A DNA stretch of 64,000 nucleotides from Perlabentimonas sp041656735 (lineage in GTDB: Bacteria; Bacteroidota; Bacteroidia; Bacteroidales; Tenuifilaceae). A program made the translations under genes and the position numbers. Location: positions 1 through 64,000 of the forward strand of contig JBBACY010000015.1 of assembly GCA_041656735.1 (NCBI GenBank). Reading direction: 5' to 3'. Under the pieces are notes generated by a model. It was given only the letters and a program-made list of their open reading frames with translations. It did not search any database and was not told the origin of the DNA. Shown one piece after another: positions 1 through 10,000 of this stretch; the stretch's first letter is position 1, and every line of letters begins with the position of its first letter.

Positions 1-124
1 GCTTGGTTTTGCCGCTGGTATTTATTTCAACAACAACATCAGCACGCTTAAAAACCTGAGCCGCTTCGTCGTAAAGTACATCGAGAGGGAATGTAGGGTA
101 GTATGCAAATTTTTTGGCTAGGTC
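1..124 (-). pseudogene. PHP-type histidinol-phosphatase fragment, 5' part missing
   Basis: Read on the minus strand from 124 down to 1 this stretch is open and encodes about 41 residues, beginning DLAKKF and ending in VVVEINTSGKTK. The DL-x-KKF and EINTSG pattern is what I know from the C-terminal third of HisK/HisJ-type histidinol-phosphatases of the PHP family (histidine biosynthesis, Hol-P to histidinol). It runs off the left window edge. On its 5' side a stop follows two codons upstream and the narG reading frame begins at once on the other strand. The gene is therefore cut at about 122-125. Family identity is inferred from a short motif only. Confidence 0.55.
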
Positions 125-2129
125 GCACTACGTTGGACAAGAAAAATTGCGCCCGCAAACCGGTTGGATGCCACTTGCCTTTGGACTTGATTGGAACCGT
201 CCGCCACGTCATATGAATGCTACTTCATACTTCTATATGCATACTAGTCAGTGGCGTTACGAAAAGGTGGGCGTATCGGAATTGATTTCACCATTGGCCG
301 ATAAGGAGGAGTGGAATAAAATGTCGGTAATTGATTGCAACGTGAAAGCTGAACGAATGGGTTGGCTACCATCAAGCCCACAGCTAAACGATAATCCTAT
401 AAATCTTGCCAAACAAGCTACAGGCGAGGGTAAAGATATTAAGACTTTTATCACTGAAAAACTGAAGAGCAAGGACCTAAGTATAGCTTCCGAAGATCCA
501 GATAATCCAAAAAATTTCCCAAGGAATATGTTTATCTGGCGATCTAATCTTTTAGCCTCCAGCGCTAAAGGGATGGAGTACTTTATGAAACACCTGTTGG
601 GCGCGCAAAATAGTGTGCTTGGAAACGATTTAAAGGTAAACGGACAGCAGCTGCCGCGTGAAGTGAAATGGCACGATAAGGCTCCAGAAGGGAAGTTGGA
701 TTTGCTGGTTACCCTCGATTTTAGAATGTCAACCTCAGCGTTGCACTCCGATATTATACTACCAGCCGCAACGTGGTACGAAAAGAACGACCTTAGTACC
801 ACCGATATGCACCCGTTTATTCATCCTTTCTCCAATGCGGTAGACCCGGCTTGGGAGTCTCGCACCGATTGGGATATATTTAAGGGATTGGCAAAAAAAG
901 TCTCCGAACTTTCCCCTGGTCATCTCGGAAAAGAGAAGGATGTTGTGTTGCTACCCATGCAGCACGACTCACCAATGGAACTTTCGGAAACAGCCTATGC
1001 ACAGGACTGGAAAGAAACAGACGTAGAATTGAAACCTGGCAAGAATATGCCCGACATTATTGAGGTAATTCGAGATTATCCCCAAACTTACGAACGGTTT
1101 ACAACCCTGGGGCCACTAATGGAAAAACTGGGGAATGGCGGAAAGGGTATAAGCTGGGACACCCGCGATGAGGTGGAACTTTTAAAGAAGTTGAATAAAA
1201 CATCCGAAAATATTGGCGAAACTAATGGGTTTGCTAAAATTGAAACCGATATTCAGGCATCGGAGATGATTTTAACGTTAGCCCCTGAAACCAATGGGAA
1301 GGTTGCCGTAAAGGCATGGAAAGCACTGGAAGAAATAACAGGGCGTAAACACACCCACCTGGCCGATTCTCGAGAAGATGAGCAGATTCGGTTTAAAGAT
1401 TTGCTTCACCAACCCCGAAAAATTATCACTTCCCCTATTTGGAGTGGGGTTGAGTCTCATGAAGTTTCGTACAACGCAGGGTACACCAATGTGCATGAAC
1501 TTATCCCTTGGCGTACCCTCACCGGTAGGCAATCGCTCTACCAAGATCATCCATGGATGATTGCCTTTGGCGAAAATTTGGTATGCTACAAGCCACCCAT
1601 TGATACAAAATCGCTTAGGGGGATGATAGAGAAAATGGGCGATAAGGATGAATATATGATTATCAATATGATGACCCCGCATAACAAGTGGACTATCCAT
1701 TCTACATGGTCGGATAACCTACTGATGCTTACCCTGGGGCGTGGAGGCCCTGTGGCATGGTTAAGCGAAGACGATGCAAAAACGTTGAATTTAAAGGACA
1801 ACGATTGGGTTGAGGTATTTAACCAGAACGGCGCAACGGTAGTTCGACTGGTAGTATCGCAGCGAGTACCCAATGGAGCACTTATTATGTACCACAACCA
1901 GGAGCGGACAGTGAATATGCCTGTGAGCCAGGTTACTGGAAATAGGGGAGGTGTACATAATTCTGTTTCGCGACTTTGCTTAAAACCTACCCATATGATT
2001 GGGGGTTATGCACAGTTGAGCTATGGCCTTAACTATTACGGTACCATTGGTGCCAACCGCGATGAGTTTGTGATTATCCGAAAGCTCGACAAAGTTGAGT
2101 GGAAGGATGAACCCATAGAAGAATCTTAA
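114..2129 (+). CDS. narG: Respiratory nitrate reductase alpha subunit NarG, C-terminal half only
   Basis: NarG is the molybdenum bis-MGD catalytic subunit of membrane-bound nitrate reductase (nitrate to nitrite, cytoplasmic side). Family-specific blocks follow closely: HYVGQEKLRPQTGW, RHMN-TSYFY, WRYE, RAERMGWLPS, IILPAATWYEK, MHPFIHP, LAPETNG, YTNVHELIPWRTL, DNLLMLTLGRGGP and KPTHMIGGYAQL. Only about 665 residues are present, against roughly 1,200-1,250 in complete NarG. The N-terminal Fe-S site and the first half of the Mo-cofactor fold are missing. True similarity starts at 126. The TTG at 114 is a chance start just after an in-frame stop at 99-101. narH follows after 11 bp. Either the gene is broken or the sequence is misjoined here. 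Confidence 0.93.
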   Translation: MARSHYVGQEKLRPQTGWMPLAFGLDWNRPPRHMNATSYFYMHTSQWRYEKVGVSELISPLADKEEWNKMSVIDCNVKAERMGWLPSSPQLNDNPINLAKQATGEGKDIKTFITEKLKSKDLSIASEDPDNPKNFPRNMFIWRSNLLASSAKGMEYFMKHLLGAQNSVLGNDLKVNGQQLPREVKWHDKAPEGKLDLLVTLDFRMSTSALHSDIILPAATWYEKNDLSTTDMHPFIHPFSNAVDPAWESRTDWDIFKGLAKKVSELSPGHLGKEKDVVLLPMQHDSPMELSETAYAQDWKETDVELKPGKNMPDIIEVIRDYPQTYERFTTLGPLMEKLGNGGKGISWDTRDEVELLKKLNKTSENIGETNGFAKIETDIQASEMILTLAPETNGKVAVKAWKALEEITGRKHTHLADSREDEQIRFKDLLHQPRKIITSPIWSGVESHEVSYNAGYTNVHELIPWRTLTGRQSLYQDHPWMIAFGENLVCYKPPIDTKSLRGMIEKMGDKDEYMIINMMTPHNKWTIHSTWSDNLLMLTLGRGGPVAWLSEDDAKTLNLKDNDWVEVFNQNGATVVRLVVSQRVPNGALIMYHNQERTVNMPVSQVTGNRGGVHNSVSRLCLKPTHMIGGYAQLSYGLNYYGTIGANRDEFVIIRKLDKVEWKDEPIEES

Positions 2130-2140
2130 ACTATACTACC

Positions 2141-3625
2141 ATGCAAATACGAGCACAAATAGCAATGGTTATGAATCTGGATAAGTGTATTGGCTGTCAC
2201 ACTTGTTCGGTAACCTGCAAAAACGTATGGACCTCACGCAAAGGCGTGGAGTACGTATGGTTTAATAATGTTGAAACCAAGCCCGGAATAGGTTATCCAG
2301 ATGAGTGGGAGAACCAGGAACGTTGGAAGGGTGGGTGGAAACTTGATAAGAGTCGTCTCACACCCAAGATGGGCAGTAAGCTAGGCATTATGAAAAATAT
2401 TTTTGCCAGTCCTACCATGCCTCTCATCGACGATTATTACGAGCCTTTCACATTTAACTACTCTATTTTACATAAGGGGTCCAAATTTAAAACCCCACCC
2501 ACAGCCCGTCCGCACTCAATTATTAGCGGTAAGGTGATGGACAAAATAGAGAAAACGCCCAACTGGGAAGACGACCTTGGTGGTGAGTTTGTTAACCGAA
2601 GCAAGGATGTGAACTTTAAGGATGTTCCCAAGGATATTTATAGCGAGTTTGAAAATTCGTTTATTATGTATCTTCCACGCCTTTGCGAGCATTGCCTTAA
2701 CCCTACGTGCGTGGCAGTTTGCCCATCGGGAGCCATATATAAGCGCGAGGAGGATGGTATTGTGCTCATTGACCAGGATCGTTGCCGTGGATGGCGACAA
2801 TGCGTAAGCGGTTGCCCATACAAAAAGGTGTATTTTAACTGGAATACCCATAAATCGGAGAAGTGTACATTTTGTTATCCACGCATTGAGGCGGGTGAAT
2901 CAACAATTTGTAGCGAGTCATGCGTGGGTAGGATACGATACATTGGTATGATGCTTTACGATGCCGATAAAATAAAATCAGTGGCTGCAACTGCCAATGA
3001 AACAGATTTATACGAGGAGCATTTGGGTCTTTTTCTCGACCCGCATGACCCTGAAGTTATAGCCGAGGCCCGAAAGCAGGGTATTCCGCAAAGCGTGTTG
3101 GACGCAGCAGCAGCATCGCCCATTTACAAGATGGCTATTGACTGGAAGGTTGCTTTTCCGTTGCATCCCGAGTACCGTACTCTGCCAATGGTTTGGTATG
3201 TTCCTCCATTATCGCCAATTCAGGCAGCTGCCAACAGCCAGAAAATTGGCATGAACGGTATTCTTCCCGATGTGGATGATATGCGAATATCGCATAAATA
3301 TTTGGCTAATCTTTTTACAGCAGGTGATGAGAAACCAATAAAAGAGGCGCTAAAACGTATGTTGGCCATGCGTGCTTTTATGCGAAGCAAAACGGTTGAT
3401 AAGGAAGTTAATACGGAAGTTTTAGAGGGTACAGGTCTTACTCCAGAGCAAACAGAAAAGATGTACCACCTAATGGCCATTGCCAATTACGAGGATCGAT
3501 TTGTTATTCCCACCAGCCATAGAGAGGAAGCTAAAAACGCTTATAATCTTCAGTCGGACGGTGGTTACCCAGATGATGAAGGTCCAGATTCTGAGAAGTT
3601 TAAAAATTTGTTTGGAGGTTTCTGA
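2141..3625 (+). CDS. narH: Respiratory nitrate reductase beta subunit NarH
   Basis: NarH is the iron-sulfur electron-transfer subunit between NarI haems and NarG. The 494-aa length is normal. Four cysteine clusters are visible: CIGCHTCSVTC near residue 17, CEHCLNPTCVAVC in the middle, CRGWRQCVSGCPYKK, where Trp replaces a Cys as in the family's [3Fe-4S] site, and KCTFCYPRIEAG followed by CSESCVGR. The gene starts ATG 11 bp after narG and is 2 bp from narJ, so it belongs to the same operon. Nothing in it is damaged, in contrast to narG. Confidence 0.97.
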   Translation: MQIRAQIAMVMNLDKCIGCHTCSVTCKNVWTSRKGVEYVWFNNVETKPGIGYPDEWENQERWKGGWKLDKSRLTPKMGSKLGIMKNIFASPTMPLIDDYYEPFTFNYSILHKGSKFKTPPTARPHSIISGKVMDKIEKTPNWEDDLGGEFVNRSKDVNFKDVPKDIYSEFENSFIMYLPRLCEHCLNPTCVAVCPSGAIYKREEDGIVLIDQDRCRGWRQCVSGCPYKKVYFNWNTHKSEKCTFCYPRIEAGESTICSESCVGRIRYIGMMLYDADKIKSVAATANETDLYEEHLGLFLDPHDPEVIAEARKQGIPQSVLDAAAASPIYKMAIDWKVAFPLHPEYRTLPMVWYVPPLSPIQAAANSQKIGMNGILPDVDDMRISHKYLANLFTAGDEKPIKEALKRMLAMRAFMRSKTVDKEVNTEVLEGTGLTPEQTEKMYHLMAIANYEDRFVIPTSHREEAKNAYNLQSDGGYPDDEGPDSEKFKNLFGGF

Positions 3626-3627
3626 TT

Positions 3628-4254
3628 ATGATAAAAACCTATAAGATATTATCACTTTTACTTTCTTACCCAAACCAGGAGTTGCAAGATTTTTTGGTTA
3701 AGGTAGAAAACGAGTTACTGGAAGAGGGGCTGCTTTCTGCAGACAGAATAAATGGTATAGCAAAGTTTTGCGAAAATTTTATCAATACTGATATCATTGA
3801 TTGGCAGGCAGAATACGTACAATTATTTGATTACTCAAGAAGTGTTTCGCTTCACTTTTTTGAGCACATAAAGGGCGATTCGAGGGATAGAGGGCAGGCC
3901 ATGGTTGATTTGATAGAGTTTTACAAGGACAATGGGATGAAACCCACTAGCAATGAACTACCAGATTATATCCCCGTGTTTTTGGAGTTTCTTTCCACAC
4001 TTACAGTGGCAAAATCGGCCGAACTGCTGGGAGAAACTATTAACATTGTGGATAGAATTAATGTTGCCCTTAGCGAGAAAGATAACCCTTATAGCCATAT
4101 TTTTCAGGCTATTATCTCTTTGTCAGCAAAAAAACCAAATAAAGCCATTACCCACGAAATGATTAAGAATGAAAAACCAATGGATTTAGACGCTGAATAT
4201 GAAGAAGCACCAGTAACCTTTGGTGGGTGCAAGGGGTGTGATACGTCTATTTAA
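3628..4254 (+). CDS. narJ: Nitrate reductase assembly chaperone NarJ
   Basis: NarJ is the dedicated cytoplasmic chaperone (TorD/DmsD/NarJ family) that holds apo-NarGH during Mo-cofactor insertion and is not part of the final enzyme. The 208-aa protein has the family pattern YKILSLLLSYP near the N-terminus, the acidic EYVQLFDYSRSVSLHFFEHIKGDSRDRG core, and LPDYIPVFLEFL. The C-terminal tail CKGC is a small cysteine pair. The start lies 2 bp after narH and narI follows after 46 bp, the normal GHJI order. Confidence 0.93.
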   Translation: MIKTYKILSLLLSYPNQELQDFLVKVENELLEEGLLSADRINGIAKFCENFINTDIIDWQAEYVQLFDYSRSVSLHFFEHIKGDSRDRGQAMVDLIEFYKDNGMKPTSNELPDYIPVFLEFLSTLTVAKSAELLGETINIVDRINVALSEKDNPYSHIFQAIISLSAKKPNKAITHEMIKNEKPMDLDAEYEEAPVTFGGCKGCDTSI

Positions 4255-4300
4255 TAAACATTTTAGAATCTTGAGCGCTTAAAACCTAAAATATACAACC

Positions 4301-4978
4301 ATGGAGCACTATATCAATAACTTCTTGTTCACTTACCTGCCTCACATTGCCCTTGCAGTTATGATTTTCGGACTTATAACTAGGCTTGTTATGGCCAATA
4401 AAACTATCCAGGCAGAATCTACCCAACTGCTATCCGACAGTAGGGTTAAGCTAGGTAGTAACCTATTTCATGTGGGCATTATTTTTGTATTCTTTGGGCA
4501 TCTCACCCTGTTTATACCCGAAGAACTTTACCATTTAATAATGACCACAGAAACTAAGCGTTTAATAGCGCTTTCAATAGGCTCATTCTTTGGCACTATG
4601 GCTATTGTTGGAATGTGTATATTAGTTACAAGGCGTCTTTTTTCGCCTCGTATAAAGTATCAAAGCAGCCTTTCCGATCATCTTATCTTAATTCTGCTCT
4701 TGGTAGAGGCTGGTTTGGGCATAAGTTCTGTTCTTGGAACCGCAAACTCATCCATTGAGCAGTATGCGGCACTTGGCGAATGGGCTCAAGCAGTTGTTAC
4801 CTTTCAGCCCAATGCGGGTGATTTGCTGGCAAGTCACACCATACAGTATAAAATGCATATTGTGACTGGGTTTTTTATTTTTATGATTTTCCCTTATACC
4901 AAGCTAGTGCATATGTTGGTGTACCCGTTTACCTATTTTTTTAGGTCGGGTTACCAGCTGGTACGAAAAAGAAAATAG
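4301..4978 (+). CDS. narI: Nitrate reductase gamma subunit NarI (cytochrome b)
   Basis: NarI is the dihaem membrane anchor that oxidises quinol and passes electrons to NarH. At 225 aa it equals the classic length. About five membrane segments are visible. Four haem-ligand histidines stand at the family spacing: His57 and His67 (10 apart, in the segment NLFHVGIIFVFFGHL) and a C-terminal pair 18 apart in HIVTG...KLVH. It is the last gene of the operon. A field of palindromic repeats follows with no clear own terminator. Confidence 0.95.
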   Translation: MEHYINNFLFTYLPHIALAVMIFGLITRLVMANKTIQAESTQLLSDSRVKLGSNLFHVGIIFVFFGHLTLFIPEELYHLIMTTETKRLIALSIGSFFGTMAIVGMCILVTRRLFSPRIKYQSSLSDHLILILLLVEAGLGISSVLGTANSSIEQYAALGEWAQAVVTFQPNAGDLLASHTIQYKMHIVTGFFIFMIFPYTKLVHMLVYPFTYFFRSGYQLVRKRK

Positions 4979-5024
4979 GTTCTAGTTAATTATAGTATAA
5001 AAAAAACCCGATTCGATGTTATTT

Positions 5025-5220
5025 AGATAAGGTTGCCAACTAGAAAAAATCATATATTCGTAGAACAAGCGAATGAATCCGTAGGATTCAAATGTTTATA
5101 GAAAAGAAATTAGCGTAAGGCATTCGACTTCAACGAGATCGAATAGCAGAGTGAAACGATAAATGCTATAAACATATAATCCTTTCGGAGTTATTAAGTA
5201 AAACAAACAATACGTAACAG
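5025..5220. repeat. Dispersed repeat with hairpin and inverted TGTTTATAG ends
   Basis: Directly after narI lies a non-coding stretch with a short hairpin (GAATCC-GTA-GGATTC, 5075-5089) and an inverted pair TGTTTATAG (5093-5101) / CTATAAACA (5166-5174). This style of palindromic, gene-free sequence is common between Bacteroidota genes. I see no ORF or promoter here. Borders are approximate. Confidence 0.5.
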
Positions 5221-5230
5221 CCAACCGTTT

Positions 5231-5600
5231 TAACAAAACGACATTGATTTCTATTTTGGTGTTTCGCCACGAAGTGGCAGCTTAATTAAGCCCAAGGCAA
5301 CGCCTTGGGTAATAATACAGTAGTATAAATGTCGCCCTGTAAGGGCAGATTAAAATGCCCCGTTTTTCTGGATGATAATAGGCTGGGATATGTTTTATTT
5401 ACTCACTGTCTCAACCATACTAGCCTTTTGCTATTGGCTGTTAACTTTTAGCCTTTGGTGCTTCGCAAAGTACATTCGGGTAAGCAACTCGCAACATTAA
5501 CCTGCCCTTACAGGGCGAAATACCACTATAATACAACGAACCCGGGGCGTTGCCTCGGGCTGCAATAAGTTGGGCTTTCAGCCCGATTAAGCATTTCTAT
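5231..5600. repeat. Inverted pair of about 75-95-bp palindromic repeats
   Basis: Two copies of one repeat unit face each other. The left copy holds CCCAAGGC-AAC-GCCTTGGG (5291-5309) and GCCCT-GTA-AGGGC (5334-5346). The right copy holds GCCCT-TAC-AGGGC (5504-5516) and the diverged CCCGGGGCGTTGCCTCGGG (5541-5559), followed by GGGCT-TTC-AGCCC (5572-5584). Reverse-complementing the right copy aligns it with the left through both hairpins and the AT-rich linker (AATAC/ATTATA...GTATAAAT/GGTATTT). Between the copies, 5350-5500 has no gene. Confidence 0.7.
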
Positions 5601-5728
5601 TTTATTGTCGTTTAGTTAACAAGGTGTAATCTACTATTTTTTATTAACCGTACCCTTTGACTCAGGGTGTTGCTCAGGGTAACGTTTAGGCTGAACTAAG
5701 CCGACAGCCATAACTAAACGACATTAAA
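5601..5728. repeat. 128-bp element with 18-bp terminal inverted repeats
   Basis: The left end TTTATTGTCGTTTAGTTA (5601-5618) matches the reverse complement of the right end TAACTAAACGACATTAAA (5711-5728) at 17 of 18 positions. A further right-type end, TAACAAAACGACATTGAT, stands at 5231-5248. The same terminal sequence frames the element at 48651-48814. The interior has no ORF. It resembles a miniature inverted-repeat element or a long hairpin-type REP sequence. Confidence 0.6.
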
Positions 5729-5760
5729 TCCTGATTGGTTTAAAACCAATCAGGATTTTT
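5729..5760 (-). terminator. Hairpin terminator after the metal-efflux operon
   Basis: A near-perfect inverted repeat (ATCCTGATTGG with its complement, 14-base arms, 5729-5757) lies 33 bp beyond the stop of the minus-strand efflux operon. The plus side ends in TTTTT and the minus side in a shorter T-rich stretch, so it may work in both directions. Confidence 0.7.
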
Positions 5761-5790
5761 GTATTTGTAGTGTTTAAGAAAGAACAACTT

Positions 5791-7083
5791 CTATATATCA
5801 ATATCCCAGAAGCCTACGGCGCGTTCGAGTTCAACCAGAGCTACGTAACAGTTATAAAGAGTTTCGTAGTATGATGTTTGTATCTCGTTGTAGGTTCTTT
5901 GGGCATTTAATACTTCGAGTAGCGAGTTTTCGCCTCGAGAATAGCTATAGGTTTTCCCATCCAGAACCATTTTGGCCTCTTCGAGAAGTCCTTTGTTGTA
6001 ATTATCGAGCTGGCGAAGGAGTGATAGGTACTGATTATAGGCTTGCTTTACTTCGCTCTGAATTTGTATTTCAACCTGTTTAAATAGCAACTCACTTTGT
6101 TCGAGCTCGAATTGAGCTATTTTAACCTCCGATTTGTTGAGGTTTGAGAACTTTAGAGGAATGGCAATTCCTGCAAAAACCTCAGTCCCTTCGGGCGAAA
6201 ACCCACCCGATTTTACGTAAGAGTTGCTTGCCCCAATTTTTAGGTCGATGTCCATTACCCGTTCACGTTTGGTTAGCGTTAGGGCTTTTTGGCTATAGTT
6301 TATGTTTTCTTTAGCGGTTAACAAATCGGCACGATTATTCAATGCGTTTGTTAACAGGTCGGGAAGAGCAAATAAACGTTCAGGATTATCTAACTCCCCA
6401 CTAGGCCAGAACAGAGAATCGGAACTTGTTTTCATAGAGAGTAAAAACAACGCATTTTCTCTTTCGGCATAACTTTGTATTAGCTCATTTTGAATAACCC
6501 TTGCCTCAATTTTACTTTGAGCGGCATCTATTGCCATAATACTCCCAAGGCTTAACCGAATACTATCAGCTGTTGAAAGCTCTTTCATCATTTGGTACGA
6601 ACTCTGATTTACTTTGTATAGGTAGTTGTGTGCGATAGCAGTAAGGTAATCTATGGTAGCATCGGCTTGTAGGTTGCGCAAATAGTTGGCAAGCAAAGCG
6701 GTTGTTAATGCGCTTTCGCTTTTTGCTAAATTAATGCGGGCTTTGCGCTTCCCACCAAGCTCGAATGTTTTCGAGAGTTCGGTTGATAATGAGTAGTCAT
6801 TTATTGAACGCCCCTCTTTATTACCTGCCCAATCTAAAGCAATGGTAGGATCTTGAAAAATTCGGGCCGCTTCAACTCTGGCATTCGAAATGTTTACGTT
6901 AAATCTTTCAACAGCATACTCGAGATTGTTGTTGATAACGCGATTCATATAGTCTTTATAACTCAGTTCGATATGCAATGTTGTTGAATCAGCCTGAGCA
7001 ATAGAACGAAACGGCACTATAAACAGTAAGGTGCAAGCTATGCACAGTACTAAAGCGTATTTTTTATTTATTGTATTATGCAT
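5791..7083 (-). CDS. czcC: TolC/CzcC-type outer-membrane efflux protein
   Basis: This is the outer-membrane channel of a tripartite metal exporter. The 430-aa protein has an N-terminal signal segment (ALVLCIACTLLFIVPFRSIAQA) and two repeated alpha-helical OEP halves rich in long amphipathic helices, with an ending typical of the family (GENSLLEVLNAQRTYNEIQTSYYETLYNCYVALVELERAVG). Its first codons overlap the end of the RND pump gene by 8 bp, so translation is probably coupled. The order in transcription is His-rich protein, adaptor, pump, channel. CusC-type function cannot be excluded from this gene alone. Confidence 0.88.
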   Translation of the reverse strand: MHNTINKKYALVLCIACTLLFIVPFRSIAQADSTTLHIELSYKDYMNRVINNNLEYAVERFNVNISNARVEAARIFQDPTIALDWAGNKEGRSINDYSLSTELSKTFELGGKRKARINLAKSESALTTALLANYLRNLQADATIDYLTAIAHNYLYKVNQSSYQMMKELSTADSIRLSLGSIMAIDAAQSKIEARVIQNELIQSYAERENALFLLSMKTSSDSLFWPSGELDNPERLFALPDLLTNALNNRADLLTAKENINYSQKALTLTKRERVMDIDLKIGASNSYVKSGGFSPEGTEVFAGIAIPLKFSNLNKSEVKIAQFELEQSELLFKQVEIQIQSEVKQAYNQYLSLLRQLDNYNKGLLEEAKMVLDGKTYSYSRGENSLLEVLNAQRTYNEIQTSYYETLYNCYVALVELERAVGFWDIDI

Positions 7084-10000
7084 CTTGTTGTTTCTCCTTT
7101 CCCCAGCGTTTTTCTATCATATAGTAGAGCGCGGGTAAAACGTAAAGTGAAATAATTGTGGCAATGAGCAAACCGTAAACAATTACAGTTGCCAAAGGTC
7201 GTTGCACGTCGGAGCCTATGGCTGTTGAAATAGAAGCAGGGAATAGGCCTACAATGGCCACGGTTGCCGTCATAACGGCTGGGCGCAGCCGTTGGCGAGC
7301 GCCTGCAATTACGGCCTCTTTTAGTGCCATTCCTTGTTCTCTTAATCGGTTAATACGTGAAAAAATGATTACCCCATTTTGTATAGAAACACCAAACAGC
7401 GCAATAAAACCTACTGCCGACGAAACGTTGAGCGTCATTCCTCGAACGTTGAGGGCTAACATTCCGCCAAAAAGAGCTAACGGAATAATTCCCATTAAGG
7501 TTGCGGCTTGTCTAATACACCCAAAAGCTCCAAAAAGTAGCATAAACATAATGGCTAATGCCAGTGGGATTATGAGTGCTAATCGTGAGTATGCACGGTT
7601 TTGGTTTTCAAACTGCCCGCCCCATTCGATACTGTATTTTTCATGGTCGTACTGAACCTCCCTCTCTATCCTTGTTTTGGCTTCTTTTAGGAATGATGAA
7701 AGATCTATCCCCCTAAGATTAACGCTTAAGGTAACGTATCGCTTGTTCATTTCACGGGCAATGGTGCTCGCCCCTGTTGTTAGTTTTATATCGGCCACTT
7801 GTGATAACGGTATTTTTGCACCTGTAGATGAGGTAAGCATTAGGCTTCCAATTTTTTCGGGTGTATTCCGACTATCCTCCTCGTAACGGCAAGTAATATC
7901 ATACACTTTATTCTCGATAAATATTTGCGAGATGGCTTTCCCTCCAATTGCCACTTCAATGAGCTCTGCAACATCAGAAACGTTAAGACCATACATCGCT
8001 ATTTTATCCCTGTCGGCGTTTATAACTAGCTGAGGAGATGGTGGTTCTTGGTCTATTATAAGGTCTTCGGCTCCTGGAATTTTGGCAATAACCCGTAAAA
8101 TATCTTCGGTAATTCGTCGAGCCTCCTTGGGGTCATTTCCAAATACCTTTACAGCTAAATCGCTATGCGAACCAGCCATCTGATCCATAACCATATCGAT
8201 AATGGGTTGTGAAAATCCAACAGTGTAACCGGGTAGTTTTTCGATATCCCTTTTCAACTCTTCTATTAGGTCACTTTTCCTTTTCCCTCTTTTCCATTCG
8301 TCGTAGGGTCGTAATCCAATAGCACATTCAACATGCGATTTTGAAAAGGGCTCGGTTCCGGCGTCGTCTCGTCCGGTTTGAGTCATTGCGTAAGTAACTT
8401 CGTCGTACTTAATAATATGCTTTCGCAATGTGTCGTTCATTTCTTTTGCCTTTTCAAGGGTAATGCCTGGTGGCAGCTGAACTTGCAACCACAGTGAACC
8501 TTCGTCGAGATTGGGTAAGAAATCTTTTCCAACGCTGAACGATAAAACTACCGAAGAAATAACGATAACCGCCAGCGGAAGAAATATGGATTTAGGTTTA
8601 TTTAGAATTCTTTCAGTATGCTCTGCAAATTTCTTCGTTATCTTCTCCATCCAACGGTTTTTGTAAACTTTTTGTGGTTTTCGGTAAATGGTGTACGATA
8701 AGCTAGGAATAAGGAATAGAGCAACAAGAAGAGCCCCCAGTAGTGCAAACCCGATGGTAAACGCCATGGGCGTAAATAGTTTCTTTTCAATTCTTTCGAA
8801 AGCAAAAAGAGGAAGGTAGGCCGTTATGATAATGATTGTTGAGAAAAACACCGGCTTTGCCATCTCATAGGTTCGGTCGATAATTGATTTTCGCTCCAGC
8901 TCTTCGGTGGGATTGTCTTCTCGTTTTTTGAGAATGTTCTCCATCATAATTATTGAGGCATCAACAATAATCCCAAAATCGATGGCGCCAAGCGAAAGCA
9001 GGTTGGCGGGAATGTTGGTAAAATGCATCAATATAAATGCAATGAGAAGCGAGAGTGGAATGGTGATGGCAACGATAAGTGCACCTCGCCAGCTGCCAAG
9101 GAATATTATTAGCACTAATAGCACTAACATCATACCAAATAATAGGGTGTGCGAAACTGTATAGAGCGTTGTGTCAACTAGGGTGGTACGATCCATAAAT
9201 GCGTGGATTTTAACCCCCTTTGGCAGATCCTTACTGTTTAACTCCTCAACCTTCTTGTGGATTCCTTCTAAAACTTCTGATGGGTTTTGCCCTCTTAGCA
9301 TCTGAACTATCCCTTCGATGCTTTCGCTATAGTTGCGGTCTTTATCGGTGTAACCAATAACACCCTTGCGTTCGAGTGTACCATATTTTAGGGTCCCCAA
9401 ATCACTTAGGAAGATGGGTAGCCCTTTTTCAGTTTTTACCACAATCTTGCCAAGGTCGTCCAGGTCACGAACCAATCCAACACCCCTTATAACGTAGCTC
9501 AACTCGCCACGGTCGAGCATACTTCCGCCAGCATTCGCATTGTTTTTCTCTATTTTTTCGGTAATATCAGAGAGCGATAAATCGTATTGCTCTAATTTTG
9601 TGGGGTTTAATTCAATTTGAAATTGCGTTGTAATGCCACCAAAGTTGCTTACATCGGCTACACCCGTAACCTGTTTTAGGCTAGGGATAATAACCCATTT
9701 GTTTAAATCGGTGAGCTCACGCAGGTCGTGGTTGTTGCTTTCAATTATGTACCGGTAAATTTCACCGGTGGGCGAAGTTAACGGGGCCAGTTCAGGAGCA
9801 GCGCCAAATGGCAGTTCAACATCATTGAGCCTTTCCTGAACACGTTGCCGAGCCCAATAATCGTCAACACCATCTTCAAAAACCAGTAGTATTGATGATA
9901 TACCAAAAGTGTTTTCGCTCCGCATGGTTACCAAGCTGGGCATTCCGTTTAAAACTCGTTCAATGGGAATGGCAATTTGTTGTTCAATCTCTTCGGCAGC

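Noticed and set aside
114..125. TTG at 114 as a true start of a short, natural NarG-like protein
   Set aside because: NarG similarity begins at 126 in the middle of the family sequence, an in-frame stop lies at 99-101, and the sequence to the left is coding on the other strand. The start is an accident of the junction.
5257..5600. CRISPR array
   Set aside because: The repeats are palindromic, few, in opposite orientations and irregularly spaced, and no cas gene is present.
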